Shown piece by piece: positions 42,337-51,932 of a stretch of 64,000 nucleotides of DNA. Under the pieces are notes generated by a model. The model searched no databases. It saw only the letters and a program-made list of their open reading frames with translations, and was not told the origin of the DNA. The translations under genes were made by a program, and so were the position numbers. Every line of letters begins with the position of its first letter. Position 1 is the stretch's first letter. Source of the stretch: Gemmatimonadota bacterium (GTDB lineage Bacteria; Gemmatimonadota; Gemmatimonadetes; Gemmatimonadales; Gemmatimonadaceae); assembly GCA_003134685.1 (NCBI GenBank), contig PLCA01000008.1:135185-199184 (forward strand), read 5' to 3'.

Positions 42337-43353
42337 ATGAGTGGCACGCATAAAGGGAAGGGCGACGAAACTCACGGCCATGTTCACGAAGGACATGGCC
42401 ACACTCACGGATTCGTCGATCCGTCGATCTCGTCCAACGACCGGGGCCTGTGGGCTGTCAAATGGAGCTTCATCGCTCTTTTTGTGACGGCTGCATTTCA
42501 GCTCGTCATCGTGCTCTTGTCGAACAGCATTGCTCTGCTTGCGGATACGATTCATAACTTCGGCGACGCATCGACGGCAATCCCGCTGGGAATCGCCTTC
42601 CTGTTCGCGAAACGACAACCCACCCGTCGCTTCACTTACGGTTTCGGACGCCTTGAGGATCTCGCCGGCCTCGCTGTTGTGCTCACGATCTTTGCCAGCG
42701 CGGCTGTCGCTTTCTACCAGGCGATTCACCGCCTCCTGAATCCCCAGCCTGTCAGCCATCTCGCTGCGATCGCGGCTGCGTCGCTCGTTGGGTTCCTCGG
42801 CAATGAACTCGTCGCGGTCTTCCGCATCAAGGTCGGCAAGGAGATCGGCAGCGCTGCTCTCATCGCCGATGGATATCACGCGCGCACCGATGGCTGGACG
42901 AGCTTGGCAGTGCTGGTGGGCGCTTTGGGCGTGTATCTGGGCTTTCCTAAAGCAGATCCAATAGTCGGTCTCGTCATCACCGTGGCCATTCTTGGAATAG
43001 TCTGGCAGTCGGTGAAAACCGTTTTTTCGCGGATGCTCGACGGCGTAGAGCCCGAGGTGCTAGACGAGGTAAGGCACGCAGCGGAGCACGTGGCTGGAGT
43101 TCGCGGACTGACAGATGTTCGCGCTCGATGGATTGGCCACAGGTTACACGCTGAGCTCAGCATCACTGTGGCACCCGAGCTGACAGTAGAGCGCGGACAT
43201 GAACTCGCCAAAGAGGTCGAGCACCAGCTTCGGCATCACTTGACGTTCCTTTCCGGCGTAATTGTGCACGTCGATCCAACCCAGCAATCCGGCGAGATCT
43301 ATCATCGCGTCGCATCTCATAGCCACGATGGAATTCCCGCCCATTCGCACTAG
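42337..43353 (+). CDS. Cation diffusion facilitator with His-rich termini
   Basis: A 338-residue exporter. The N-terminus is His-rich (HGHVHEGHGHTHG) and the C-terminus is too (HRVASHSHDGIPAHSH). Zinc-type sites are present in TM2 (LLADTIHNFGDAST) and TM5 (ADGYHARTDGWTSL). The cytoplasmic domain includes TDVRARWIGHRLHAELSITV. It has its own ribosome binding site (GGAGG) and lies 111 bp after the previous gene, so it may be a separate transcript. It closes the metal-resistance block. Confidence 0.92.
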   Translation: MSGTHKGKGDETHGHVHEGHGHTHGFVDPSISSNDRGLWAVKWSFIALFVTAAFQLVIVLLSNSIALLADTIHNFGDASTAIPLGIAFLFAKRQPTRRFTYGFGRLEDLAGLAVVLTIFASAAVAFYQAIHRLLNPQPVSHLAAIAAASLVGFLGNELVAVFRIKVGKEIGSAALIADGYHARTDGWTSLAVLVGALGVYLGFPKADPIVGLVITVAILGIVWQSVKTVFSRMLDGVEPEVLDEVRHAAEHVAGVRGLTDVRARWIGHRLHAELSITVAPELTVERGHELAKEVEHQLRHHLTFLSGVIVHVDPTQQSGEIYHRVASHSHDGIPAHSH

Positions 43354-43394
43354 TCTTCGTGTCGCGATGATTAAAGCCCACGGTGGCCACGACC

Positions 43395-44357
43395 TCACGC
43401 CGGCATCATTTTCCGGATGCGCTCGGGCTCGTCGCCAAGCCAGTCCGGATGCGTTGCGGTCGAATCGAAGATCGAGCTCGTCTTGAAGAGCTCGAACTCG
43501 CCATGCGAGGCGGCCGTCTTTGTCCTGGCGAGAAGCGCGCGCACGTCCGCCCCACCCATCGGGCGGAACGTGCGAACCGCGTTCAGCGCCTGCTCCAGTA
43601 TCTCCATGCTGTCGCAGCCTGTTATCACCACGGACGTCGGCAGATTCAGCGCGTAGTGGAGGCACTCGACGGGCGTCACTGTGCGCGACTTGAGAATGAT
43701 TCCGTTCGCCATGCTCTTCATTCCGAGCACCCCGATTCCGTGCTTCACCAGCTCGGGCAGAACGAGCTTCTCGAAGCTGCGGTAATGCGCATCCATGACG
43801 TTGAGCGGCATTTGCACCGTGGCGAAGGAGAAATCGTGTTCTCTCGCGACCTCGAGCATGTGAAGATGGATGCGCGGATCCTTGTGGCCGGTGAAACCGA
43901 TGTAGCGGATCTTGCCTGCCGCGCGCGCATCGACGAGCGCCGCGTTCGCGCCTTCAGCATCGAAGATCCGGTGCGGATCATCGAAGCGGATCACTTCGTG
44001 ATGCTGGACAAGATCGATGCGGTCGGTCTGCAGGCGGCGGAGCGACTCGTCGAGCTGTCGCGTCGCTTCCCGCTTTGACCGGCCGTCGATCTTCGTCATC
44101 AGGAACACCTTGTCCCGGTAGCCGTCGCGAAGCGCCCTCCCCATGCGGATCTCGCTCGTGCCGCCGTTGTAGTCCCAGGAGTTGTCCATGAAGTTCACAC
44201 CGCGATCAATCCCGGTTCGAACGATGCGAAGACTGAGCTGCTCGTCGACCGTGGGCAGTCCGAGATGCCAGCCACCGAGCCCGATCGGCGATACGCGCTC
44301 GCCGGTGTTTCCGAGAACGTGATACTCCGAGATGGCGATCTCTGCGCTCTTAGGCAT
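43395..44357 (-). CDS. Aldo/keto reductase
   Basis: About 320 residues from the ATG at 44357; an upstream ATG at 44396 would overlap the preceding gene more deeply. It is a TIM-barrel NADPH oxidoreductase. The tetrad is recognisable: Asp and Tyr in NFMDNSWDYNGGTSE, Lys in VFLMTKIDGRS, His in IDLVQHHEV. The cofactor-binding end contains NLPTSVVITGCDSMEIL. It starts 8 bp inside the end of the upstream dehydrogenase gene, so the two are probably translated from one mRNA. Substrate unknown. Confidence 0.9.
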   Translation of the reverse strand: MPKSAEIAISEYHVLGNTGERVSPIGLGGWHLGLPTVDEQLSLRIVRTGIDRGVNFMDNSWDYNGGTSEIRMGRALRDGYRDKVFLMTKIDGRSKREATRQLDESLRRLQTDRIDLVQHHEVIRFDDPHRIFDAEGANAALVDARAAGKIRYIGFTGHKDPRIHLHMLEVAREHDFSFATVQMPLNVMDAHYRSFEKLVLPELVKHGIGVLGMKSMANGIILKSRTVTPVECLHYALNLPTSVVITGCDSMEILEQALNAVRTFRPMGGADVRALLARTKTAASHGEFELFKTSSIFDSTATHPDWLGDEPERIRKMMPA

Positions 44358-45291
44358 GTTGCTCGAGTCCTGGTTGAGTGCCTTCGCGCCGCTCACTGAT
44401 TGGGCTCATCACCGATGCATCCTCCGCTTCCGCGCGCCGCATCGACACCTTGGCCAGCACCGCAAGATCACGCTCGCCATCGCCGTGTGCAACCGCGTCG
44501 AGGAGACTTTCGTGCACTACGTCGGCTAACGGCATGGGTACGCTGACCTCTTCCGCAGCTGCGAGTGCGAGCCTCAGGTCTTTAAGCGTGAGCGCGAGCC
44601 GAAATCCCGGAGGCTCGTACCGTTCCTGCGCGATCGCCGCTCCATAAATCTGGTACGAAGGCGCTGTGAATACGCCATTGGTGAGCACATCGAGCAGTTC
44701 GGCTGGGGCGATTCCGTGGCGCGATGCGAACGCGGACGCCTCGGCCATGCCTTCCACCGCGGCACCGAGCATGAAATTCCCGGCGAGCTTGACGACGTTC
44801 GCACGCTCAGGTTGAACTCCCATCGGCCAGCTCCGCTGGCCGATCACAGCTAGCAGCGGCTCGATTCGGGCAACGGCACCAGGATCACCGGCGACAACGA
44901 TTGTGAGCTTGGCCGCCGCGGCCAACTCCGGACGCCCGAACACCGGAGCCGCCACATAAAAGAGGCCCCGGTCTCTATGCCGCGCGGCGAGATCGCGCGC
45001 CAGAGAAACAGAGATCGTGGCCATGTTCACGTGCACGATTCCCTTCGGTGCACTGTCGAGCAGCGGGTCGATGACGGCGTGCACCGCAGCGTCGTCGGCA
45101 AGCATCGAGAACACGGCATCGCCACTGAACGCCTCGCGCGCGGTCGCGACTGGTCGCGCACCCAATCGTGCGAGCGCATCCACAGGCGCGTGCGAGCGAT
45201 TCCATACCCGCACGTGGTTGCCGGCCTTGATCAGGCTCTCTGCAATCCGTGAACCCATCGTGCCGAGGCCAATGAACCCAATGTCCATCAT
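44350..45291 (-). CDS. Beta-hydroxyacid dehydrogenase family (NAD(P)-binding) protein
   Basis: 313 residues. The Rossmann motif MDIGFIGLGTMGSRIAESLI is followed by NRSHAPVDALARLGA. The catalytic Lys is in NVVKLAGNFMLGA, and DLRLALAAAEE matches the C-terminal helical domain of HIBADH/GLYR-type enzymes. It reduces or oxidises a small 3-hydroxy acid or semialdehyde; the exact substrate cannot be read. The polar tail (ISERREGTQPGLEQHA) is atypical. Confidence 0.9.
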   Translation of the reverse strand: MMDIGFIGLGTMGSRIAESLIKAGNHVRVWNRSHAPVDALARLGARPVATAREAFSGDAVFSMLADDAAVHAVIDPLLDSAPKGIVHVNMATISVSLARDLAARHRDRGLFYVAAPVFGRPELAAAAKLTIVVAGDPGAVARIEPLLAVIGQRSWPMGVQPERANVVKLAGNFMLGAAVEGMAEASAFASRHGIAPAELLDVLTNGVFTAPSYQIYGAAIAQERYEPPGFRLALTLKDLRLALAAAEEVSVPMPLADVVHESLLDAVAHGDGERDLAVLAKVSMRRAEAEDASVMSPISERREGTQPGLEQHA

Positions 45292-45381
45292 GCACCATCC
45301 TGCCTGGGGTGAGACGACGCGGAGCGCTGCTCATAATCTCCCGCGAAGCCTGTGCCGCCGTCAACGCTATTAACATTCGTC

Positions 45382-46296
45382 ATGATCCCGGTCATCGCCG
45401 TCTCCAACCTGGGCAAGCGCTACGGCCGCACCGTGGCCGTGGACGACGTCTCGCTCGAAGTGTTCGAGGGCGAGATCTTCGGGTTGATAGGGCCGAACGG
45501 CGCCGGTAAGACGACCACGATGGAGTGCGTCGAGGGCAACCGCGTTCCCGACAAGGGAACGATCTCCGTGCTCGGCCTCGATCCACGACGCGATGCCAAC
45601 GCGCTCCGGCAGCGGATCGGTGTGCAGCACCAGGAGGCGCAGCTCCAGAAGCGGATCAAGGTCTGGGAGGCGGTTGACCTTTGGCGGTCGCTCTACCCCC
45701 GTGTCGTAGACAGTGACACGCTCCTGGAGCGGCTTGGGCTCGAAGCCAAGCGCGACGCATGGTTCATGACGCTCTCGGGCGGCCAGAAGCAGCGGCTCTT
45801 CATCGCGCTGGCGCTCATTCACGAACCCGAGGTCGTGTTCCTCGACGAGCTCACCACCGGGCTTGATCCGCAGGCGCGTCGCGCGATCTGGAGCCTCGTG
45901 ACCGGCATCAGAGGCCGGGGCACGACGGTGTTCCTCACGACGCACCTGATGGAAGAGGCCGAAAAACTCTGCGACCGCGTTGCCATTATCGAGCACGGGC
46001 GCATCATCGAGTTGGGCACGCCTGAGGAGTTGGTACAAAAGCACTGCCCCGAGCGGACTGTGGTATTCACGAGCGATGATACCAGTGTCGCTGAGCGGCT
46101 TCAGGGGCTGGGCACCGTCGAGCGCGCCGAGGGGAGCGGGGCGACGTATACGATTCGCGGCGCGGGCGACGACTTCGTGACCGATGTGATCAACATCATA
46201 GCGCGTGAGGGCATTCGCGTGCGCGGCTTCCGTACCGAGATCCCGACGCTCGAGGATGTGTTTCTGAAGCTGACCGGCCACGGGATAAGGGACTGA
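45382..46296 (+). CDS. ABC transporter ATP-binding subunit
   Basis: About 304 residues from the ATG at 45382; an upstream start at 45352 is less natural. Walker A GPNGAGKTTTME, signature LSGGQKQRLFIAL, Walker B VVFLDELTTGLDPQ and switch His (VFLTTHLMEEAEKL) are complete. The C-terminal extension resembles drug/lipid exporter ATPases (DrrA/CcmA type). The stop is immediately followed by the permease start, forming a two-gene exporter. Confidence 0.95.
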   Translation: MIPVIAVSNLGKRYGRTVAVDDVSLEVFEGEIFGLIGPNGAGKTTTMECVEGNRVPDKGTISVLGLDPRRDANALRQRIGVQHQEAQLQKRIKVWEAVDLWRSLYPRVVDSDTLLERLGLEAKRDAWFMTLSGGQKQRLFIALALIHEPEVVFLDELTTGLDPQARRAIWSLVTGIRGRGTTVFLTTHLMEEAEKLCDRVAIIEHGRIIELGTPEELVQKHCPERTVVFTSDDTSVAERLQGLGTVERAEGSGATYTIRGAGDDFVTDVINIIAREGIRVRGFRTEIPTLEDVFLKLTGHGIRD

Positions 46297-47052
46297 ATGC
46301 GACCTCAGTTTCTGCGGGGATTCTGGAAGCTCACCTGGCTAGAGACCAAGATCTTTGTCCGCGAGCCGATGGGATTCGTCGGGGCGCTCGTGATGCCGCT
46401 GCTTGTGTTTATCGTATTTGGGCGCGCGTTCGGCGCCAGTAAACCCGTGACTGCGCCGAAAGTCGACATTCCCTTCAACGTGGCCATCCTCGCGGCTGTT
46501 TTGATCGCAATCAGCGCGGTGCAATCGCTCGTGGCGATCATTTCCATCTACAGGGAAGGAGGCATCCTCAAACGACTACGCAGCACGCCGCTTTCGCCAG
46601 TGACGATCATGGGTGCGCAGGTCGCCGTGAAGCTCGTTTTCACGGTGATCAGCCTCACGCTGCTCATGCTCGCCGGGCGGCGGCTTTTTCCGGGTGTGCT
46701 GCAGGTGAACGTGTTCAGCTTTACGGTGGCGGTACTCCTCGGCACGTTCAGCATCCTCTCGCTCGGCTTCGTGATCGCCAGCCTCGTGCCGACTGCGCGA
46801 TTCGCGCAGGTGATCAGTGCTGCCGTGCTCTATCCAATGCTGGCCCTGTCGGGGCTGTTCTTTCCAGTGGACCGGTTTCCGCGCGCGCTCAGGGCGTTCG
46901 CGTACCTGCTTCCGACCACACACGCCGTTGCGCTCCTCCAGGGGGTGTGGGATGGATCGGGTTGGGGCGCGCACTGGGTGAACGTCGCGGCGCTGCTCGT
47001 GCTGTTCGCTGTGTACACAGCCCTCTCGACTAAGGTCTTCCGGTGGGAATGA
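46297..47052 (+). CDS. ABC-2 type permease
   Basis: 251 residues with six predicted helices. An N-terminal cytoplasmic segment ends with EPMGFVGALVMPLLVFIVFG. LKRLRSTPLSPVTIMGAQVA is typical of ABC-2 exporters, and the late motif LALSGLFFPVDRFPRALRAF is family-specific. It pairs with the adjoining ATPase. The cargo is unknown, possibly a drug or lipid. Confidence 0.93.
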   Translation: MRPQFLRGFWKLTWLETKIFVREPMGFVGALVMPLLVFIVFGRAFGASKPVTAPKVDIPFNVAILAAVLIAISAVQSLVAIISIYREGGILKRLRSTPLSPVTIMGAQVAVKLVFTVISLTLLMLAGRRLFPGVLQVNVFSFTVAVLLGTFSILSLGFVIASLVPTARFAQVISAAVLYPMLALSGLFFPVDRFPRALRAFAYLLPTTHAVALLQGVWDGSGWGAHWVNVAALLVLFAVYTALSTKVFRWE

Positions 47053-47177
47053 TTTGGAGGTGCAGCAAGTGAGGACAAGCGAGTCGCTCGCCCATGCCTC
47101 ATCAGAAGCGTCCTACCCAATCGGCAGCCGCCCACTTAGATGCTAGTTTTCGCCATTGCCCACATCGGGGGAGAAGT

Positions 47178-47387
47178 ATGAAGCTTCTGCGGCTGCAAGA
47201 ACTCGGGGGAATTGACACCTACATCAACGCAGAACAGGTGACCTTTATCCAGGCTCACGGCGAAACCGAAACGGAAGTGTGGTTTACCAATGGCGAGAAA
47301 CTCGAGATAGGGGAGCCGGTTGCTGTTGTCGCTCGCCTTATCATGGGAGGCGGCGGGACAGCCGTGCACTCGACCATCCAGCGCTAA
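47178..47387 (+). CDS. Small protein resembling FlbD
   Basis: 69 residues from the ATG at 47178, with a strong ribosome binding site (GGGGGAG). The pattern LQELGGIDTYINAEQVTFIQ ... WFTNGEKLEIGEPVAVVARL recalls FlbD-like small flagellar-region proteins, but no flagellar gene is nearby. It probably forms a compact beta-rich domain. The similarity is by eye only. Confidence 0.5.
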   Translation: MKLLRLQELGGIDTYINAEQVTFIQAHGETETEVWFTNGEKLEIGEPVAVVARLIMGGGGTAVHSTIQR

Positions 47388-47453
47388 TCCCACCTGCATC
47401 GACTTGTTTTCGTTTTGCTCGCATTCCGAAAAACGAATCCCGACGGAGACCGC

Positions 47454-48275
47454 GTGAATCGAGCTGCGCTCGTGACCTTTGCCGCCGCCATAGTGGCGTG
47501 CGGCGGCGCGTATAGCGGGACGACCGGGCCGACCAGGACGGTGCCTAACGTTCCGGCGGCGACGAAGGCGGCGAAGTGGGAGCTCGTGTGGGCCGACGAG
47601 TTCGACGGCACCACACTCGATGCGGCGAACTGGATCGCTGTCGACGGAGCGGTCAACGTCAACAACGAGCTCGAGTACTATACGCCGAGCGACGTTTATC
47701 TGGATAACGGATCGCTCGTGCTGCGCAGCCAGCAACGCGCAATGGGCGGTCGAAGCTACACCTCGGGTGAGGTGCGTAGCGGCACGAACCGCACGGTGCG
47801 CATCGGCAATGCCGTCGAGTGGCGCACGCAGATTCCGACGGGGAAGGGAATCTGGCCAGCGAACTGGCTCGTCAACACGCCGTGCAACGGGATCACCGGT
47901 TGCGGCGGGGCGTGGCCGCCGGAGATTGACGTCATGGAAATCCGCGGCAGCCTGCCCGACGACAACCTGATGACGCACTGGTGGGGCACATATCCAGGCC
48001 AGCAGCACGAGACGTCGGAATATGCCGGGGTCGCGCTCTCCTCGGGATACCACACCTACCGCGTCGAGTGGTTCGCCGACAGCCTCCTCTGGTACATCGA
48101 CGGCACGCAGCGCGCGAAGCACACGTCGAATATCACGGTCGGCAACCTGCAGCTCGTCATGAACACCGCCGTTGGTGGCGACTTCGCCGGCAGCCCGGAC
48201 GGGTCGACCGTCTTCCCTCAGTATCACCGCCTGGACTACGTGCGCGTCTACCGCGACACGGCGAACGTCTACTAG
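47454..48275 (+). CDS. Glycoside hydrolase family 16 beta-glucanase (lipoprotein)
   Basis: 273 residues from the GTG at 47454, which has GGAG upstream and gives a lipoprotein signal (ALVTFAAAIVACGG, Cys 16). The GH16 beta-jelly-roll is complete: WADEFDGTTLDAANW at the N-terminus, then the catalytic signature Glu157-x-Asp159-x-x-Glu162 in PPEIDVMEIRGS, and YRVEWFADSLLWYIDG downstream. It probably cleaves beta-1,3 or mixed-linkage glucans (laminarinase type) at the cell surface. Confidence 0.93.
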   Translation: MNRAALVTFAAAIVACGGAYSGTTGPTRTVPNVPAATKAAKWELVWADEFDGTTLDAANWIAVDGAVNVNNELEYYTPSDVYLDNGSLVLRSQQRAMGGRSYTSGEVRSGTNRTVRIGNAVEWRTQIPTGKGIWPANWLVNTPCNGITGCGGAWPPEIDVMEIRGSLPDDNLMTHWWGTYPGQQHETSEYAGVALSSGYHTYRVEWFADSLLWYIDGTQRAKHTSNITVGNLQLVMNTAVGGDFAGSPDGSTVFPQYHRLDYVRVYRDTANVY

Positions 48276-48408
48276 CCCGACCCACAAGCCGCACACGCGT
48301 GGTCAGCCTCTGAGGCGTGGGGAACGTATATTTCGTGACCCGCCAACCGCTCCGGAGCTCCATGGCGAGCTTCGGCACCGAGCCACCTGCACCCACCACG
48401 GGGACCTC

Positions 48409-49461
48409 ATGACCAAATACTCGCTTCCAATCCCAGCCTTTCTCCTGGCTGTCAGCCTCGCCGCGCCGCGTGTCGCGCACGCGCAAACGTTCAAGGTAGA
48501 CCGGTTCAGCATCGGTGGCGATGGGGGAACAGACTATCTGACCGCCGAGGCGGGCACCGGCCGTGTCTTCGTGTCACGTGGTACCCACGTCATGGTGATC
48601 GACGGTCGTACCGGCAAGGTGATTGGGGACATTCCTGACACCCCGCGTACGCACGGCATCGCGCTGGCGCCCAAGTCAAATCACGGCTTCACAACCAACG
48701 GCGGCGATTCGACCGTCACGATGTTCGATCTCAAAACGCTGGTCCCAATCAAGAAGATCAGGGTGCCCAGCGGCGGTCTCGATGGAATCATGTACGATGA
48801 CTTCTCTGATCGGATCATCCTCACGAATCACAGCCGTCCGATCGGAACCGCCACGGCGATCGATGCCGCGACCGGAGAGATCGTAGGCGAGGCCCAGCTC
48901 GAGGACGACGCCCCGGAAGGCGCCGCCAGTGATGGCAAAGGCAAGATCTTCGTCAACAATGAGAGCAAGAACACGATGCAGGTGATCGATGTAAAGACGA
49001 TGAAGGTGCTTTCATCGTGGCCCCTCGCGCCCTGCGACGGCCCGACCGGAATCGCGTTCGATCGCGCGTCGAATCGAATTTTCTCCGGCTGTGGGAAGAC
49101 GTCCGTGGTCGTTGACCCCAGCTCCGGTAGGATAGTGGCGACCATCGCGAACGGCGATGGAGTCGATGCGCTGGGTTGGGACGCCGCGGAAAAACTGATC
49201 TACATCCCGGCCGGGCGAGACGGAAACGTCACCGTCGTCCACCAGGATTCACCGGACAAGTACACCGTGGTAGCGACCGTGCCGACCATGCGTGGCGCGA
49301 AGACGATTGCCGTCGATCCGGTGAAGCACATGACGTATCTCTTCCAACCCGAGTACGGACCGGCGCCCGCGCCGGCACCGGGGGCGCCCGCCCCAGCGCC
49401 GGGGAGCCGGCCACCCCGCGGACCGGTGATCGGCGCATGGTTCTTCTCCATCAGTCACTGA
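48409..49461 (+). CDS. YncE-like beta-propeller protein
   Basis: 350 residues from the ATG at 48409, with a signal peptide (IPAFLLAVSLAAPRVAHAQ). Repeated propeller blades read GRVFVSRGTHVMVIDGRTGK, NHGFTTNGGDSTVTMFDLKT, KIFVNNESKNTMQVIDVKTM and KLIYIPAGRDGNVTVVHQ. The C-terminus has a Pro/Ala repeat (APAPAPGAPAPAPG). It is periplasmic or secreted; binding partner unknown. A strong terminator follows. Confidence 0.85.
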   Translation: MTKYSLPIPAFLLAVSLAAPRVAHAQTFKVDRFSIGGDGGTDYLTAEAGTGRVFVSRGTHVMVIDGRTGKVIGDIPDTPRTHGIALAPKSNHGFTTNGGDSTVTMFDLKTLVPIKKIRVPSGGLDGIMYDDFSDRIILTNHSRPIGTATAIDAATGEIVGEAQLEDDAPEGAASDGKGKIFVNNESKNTMQVIDVKTMKVLSSWPLAPCDGPTGIAFDRASNRIFSGCGKTSVVVDPSSGRIVATIANGDGVDALGWDAAEKLIYIPAGRDGNVTVVHQDSPDKYTVVATVPTMRGAKTIAVDPVKHMTYLFQPEYGPAPAPAPGAPAPAPGSRPPRGPVIGAWFFSISH

Positions 49462-49505
49462 TGGAGAGCCAGCCTGGGACAGCATAGGCCCATGCGTAGA
49501 AAGCA

Positions 49506-49546
49506 AAACCCCGCAAACGAGTTACACGTTTGCGGGGTTTTTCCTT
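49506..49546 (+). terminator. Rho-independent terminator
   Basis: A 14-bp perfect stem, AAACCCCGCAAACG (49506-49519) with CGTTTGCGGGGTTT (49527-49540), then TTCCTT. It ends the rightward propeller gene. Confidence 0.93.
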
Positions 49547-49575
49547 GTCTCTGTGCGGGAGTTCAGGGCCACTAG

Positions 49576-50352
49576 TTACAGGATGCCGCCACTCCGTACG
49601 CGGAAGTCGACGTTGTCCGCCATCCATTTCCAGAGCTCTGGCTGAGTCTCCGGTTTCGCCGTGGCGTGATAGTGCGAGCGCCAGGTGGCCATCACTTCGT
49701 CGTCGACGGTCCACATCCGCACCCGGCGCCGGGGAACTTTTTTCTCCCAGTGCACCGCAACCGTGGGGCGCGGATACAGGAGGCGAATCGTGGTGTTCTT
49801 CGAGAGGTACTCGAGACCACTCACGTTGATGTTCTTGTACTTGCTCAGGCTGTCGTTCTTTTCCGACGGCGTGTCCGGCAATCCGTCGGTGAGCATCACG
49901 ATATTGAGCGGTGAGAGCACCAGGTTTTGCCGCTTCACCAGCGTCCCGACCCGCTCGAAGAACGGGTTGAAGTCGGTGAGCCCGTCATTCGACGGATACT
50001 GCTTTCTCAGGAACGCGGCGATCTGCGCGACGCTCATGTTCCGAAAGGTGTCGATCGGCTGGAACGACTTCGTCTCTCCCGGCTTCTCCCCGCCGAATGA
50101 GCCCACGAACACGGCCGTCGGCTGCTTCAGTCCACCAAGCCCGTGAATGTGAGCATAGAGATAGTTCGCCGCGAAGTCGATCGCGCTCTCATAATGGGCT
50201 TTGCCCCGGAATGAGCCGCTAACGTCGATCCCGATGACGAGCGTCGACCGAGCGACCCGTGCGCCATCCGCTGGTGGCGCGCACGCCACCCCTACGCTCA
50301 GTACGAGCGCCAGTGCAGCGCCGCGAACTGTGGACATGTGCGATACCCTCAT
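49576..50352 (-). CDS. von Willebrand factor A-like lipoprotein
   Basis: 258 residues from the ATG at 50352, which overlaps the upstream stop (TGATG); MSTVRG at 50337 is an alternative start. The signal peptide ends in a lipobox (VLSVGVAC). The MIDAS motif DVSGS begins at residue 43 (LVIGIDVSGSFRGKAHYESA). LNIVMLTDGLPDTPSE supplies another metal-site segment. It probably binds a protein partner at the cell surface. It is co-transcribed with the membrane protein that precedes it. Confidence 0.75.
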   Translation of the reverse strand: MRVSHMSTVRGAALALVLSVGVACAPPADGARVARSTLVIGIDVSGSFRGKAHYESAIDFAANYLYAHIHGLGGLKQPTAVFVGSFGGEKPGETKSFQPIDTFRNMSVAQIAAFLRKQYPSNDGLTDFNPFFERVGTLVKRQNLVLSPLNIVMLTDGLPDTPSEKNDSLSKYKNINVSGLEYLSKNTTIRLLYPRPTVAVHWEKKVPRRRVRMWTVDDEVMATWRSHYHATAKPETQPELWKWMADNVDFRVRSGGIL

Positions 50353-51617
50353 CACGCTACCCTCTGCCTTGGATCGTGCGGGGTGAGCTTCCTCGCAACC
50401 GACTCCAACGACTGGCGCGAATGCACCAACGGCGTGGCGGCGAGGACTTCGTCGAGCGACTTGAAAGGAAGTGAGAACATCGGCCGAGTTTTGATGGTGA
50501 CAACCGCGAAGTTGATTGCGGCTGCCAGGAGCTGCAGTACCGGAAGCGAAAGCAGCTCGAACATGCGCTTTGCCTCCTCGTGGAACCATGCGGTCTCCGC
50601 TTTGAGCGCATTGACCGGCTCGCGCCAGAGTCCTGGCTCGATCACCCTCTCGATTGGGCGCGTTGCACCTTCCATCGAGACAGCCTGCCGCGACAGGATC
50701 GCGAGCAACGCTGGTGTTCCGAAACGACCGAACAGGAACCATGACATACCGCGCACGCCCAGCCAGCCGAAGGAGGCCAACGCGAGGGTGGCGCCGATAC
50801 CGAGCTGCACCGAGCCGCCCGACTGCTGGGCGATCCACGGCGTGATCGCGTCGATAAGCTCGCGGTAGAGGAAAATCACCTCGAAGAACATCACGGCACT
50901 TTCCACGACCAACATCTGTACTATAGTAGCTGTCTTCTTCGCCTTGACTGCTTCAGTGACGACCTGCACGCAGGCGAAGCTTCCCGCCACGAGCATGAAC
51001 AGGAACATCCAAAGCAGCGGCGCCATCACGCGCGGGTTCGGATCGAACCCGGTGAGACTGCCGAACACTTCATTGAGTGTCGGCTGCAGCGTGAAGGTGA
51101 AGATCGTCGCTTCGATCGCGCACCAGACGGTGAGGACCAGGAACGCAATCCAAGGAACACCGGGCTGGAAGTAACGTTCCGATGTCCAATTGAGCAGAGT
51201 GAGCGGCGAGCGCAGTACGCCAAGCAGAATGTTCTTCACCATCAGGAAGGCGAAGCGCACCGAGCCGATGACCCAGCCTACGAGTGCGATGCCGAACCGA
51301 AGCATTCCTGTCCAGAAAAGCCAAATGCAGCGGCCAGCATCCCACCACGCCATGAGCATTGATGTGATGAAGGCACCGCGACCGGACCGGAAAGGAAGGG
51401 TGTAAATGGACGCGACCGTGCACCACATGCCGGCCGCGATTAGAAGTGCAGGCACCAGCAGGACGATGAATGCCAGCGTGCGACCGGCGGAATTTCCGCT
51501 CGCCCACGCCAGGGCTATCGTCGACTGCCACGCTGCGAGCCAGCGCATTGGCGCCAGCAATGTGAGCACCGCGCCTTGCCAATCCGCGGGGAATAGTTGC
51601 GCAAACGATTCGAACAT
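50352..51617 (-). CDS. Polytopic membrane protein of unknown function
   Basis: 421 residues from the ATG at 51617, with GAGG upstream; the longer open frame to 51890 is not protein-like. About seven hydrophobic segments are visible, for example FIVLLVPALLIAAGMWCTVA, WIAFLVLTVWCAIEATIFTF and LLWMFLFMLVAGSFACVQVV. The last roughly 120 residues are mixed and cytoplasmic-looking. It is paired with the vWA-like lipoprotein, and the two probably form one system. I recognise no family. Confidence 0.65.
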   Translation of the reverse strand: MFESFAQLFPADWQGAVLTLLAPMRWLAAWQSTIALAWASGNSAGRTLAFIVLLVPALLIAAGMWCTVASIYTLPFRSGRGAFITSMLMAWWDAGRCIWLFWTGMLRFGIALVGWVIGSVRFAFLMVKNILLGVLRSPLTLLNWTSERYFQPGVPWIAFLVLTVWCAIEATIFTFTLQPTLNEVFGSLTGFDPNPRVMAPLLWMFLFMLVAGSFACVQVVTEAVKAKKTATIVQMLVVESAVMFFEVIFLYRELIDAITPWIAQQSGGSVQLGIGATLALASFGWLGVRGMSWFLFGRFGTPALLAILSRQAVSMEGATRPIERVIEPGLWREPVNALKAETAWFHEEAKRMFELLSLPVLQLLAAAINFAVVTIKTRPMFSLPFKSLDEVLAATPLVHSRQSLESVARKLTPHDPRQRVA

Positions 51618-51932
51618 AATGATCGACCTCGGTGGAGGTGTTCCAGCGCTCCCGCTGTTGGCGCGGGAGGGTAGGGGCCCGGTGGAAACCGGAAGACCGG
51701 CCCGTCTTACTGCTTGGAGTCTGACGAGCGACGATATGGGCGGGAAACGCGGTCCGAGGCTGTCCGCGGGGGCCCCCGGAAATGGACGAGTTGACCGCCT
51801 CTGATCGCCCCCTAGCGGCTCGCGGCCTTCGTCGATCGGCGAGCGCGACATCGCGCGGGTGGGTTGGGGCGGTGGGCTCTTGGATGACAAAACTCGGCTG
51901 AATGGCTACCCGTCATTGAGGTAGATTGCATC

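Noticed and set aside
45370..46281. 303-codon minus-strand frame inside the ABC ATPase gene
   Set aside because: Shadow of a gene with complete Walker A, signature and Walker B motifs.
47136..48296. 386-codon minus-strand frame opposite the FlbD-like and GH16 genes
   Set aside because: Spans two genes that have good ribosome binding sites and motifs; its own sequence is low-complexity Arg/Val-rich.
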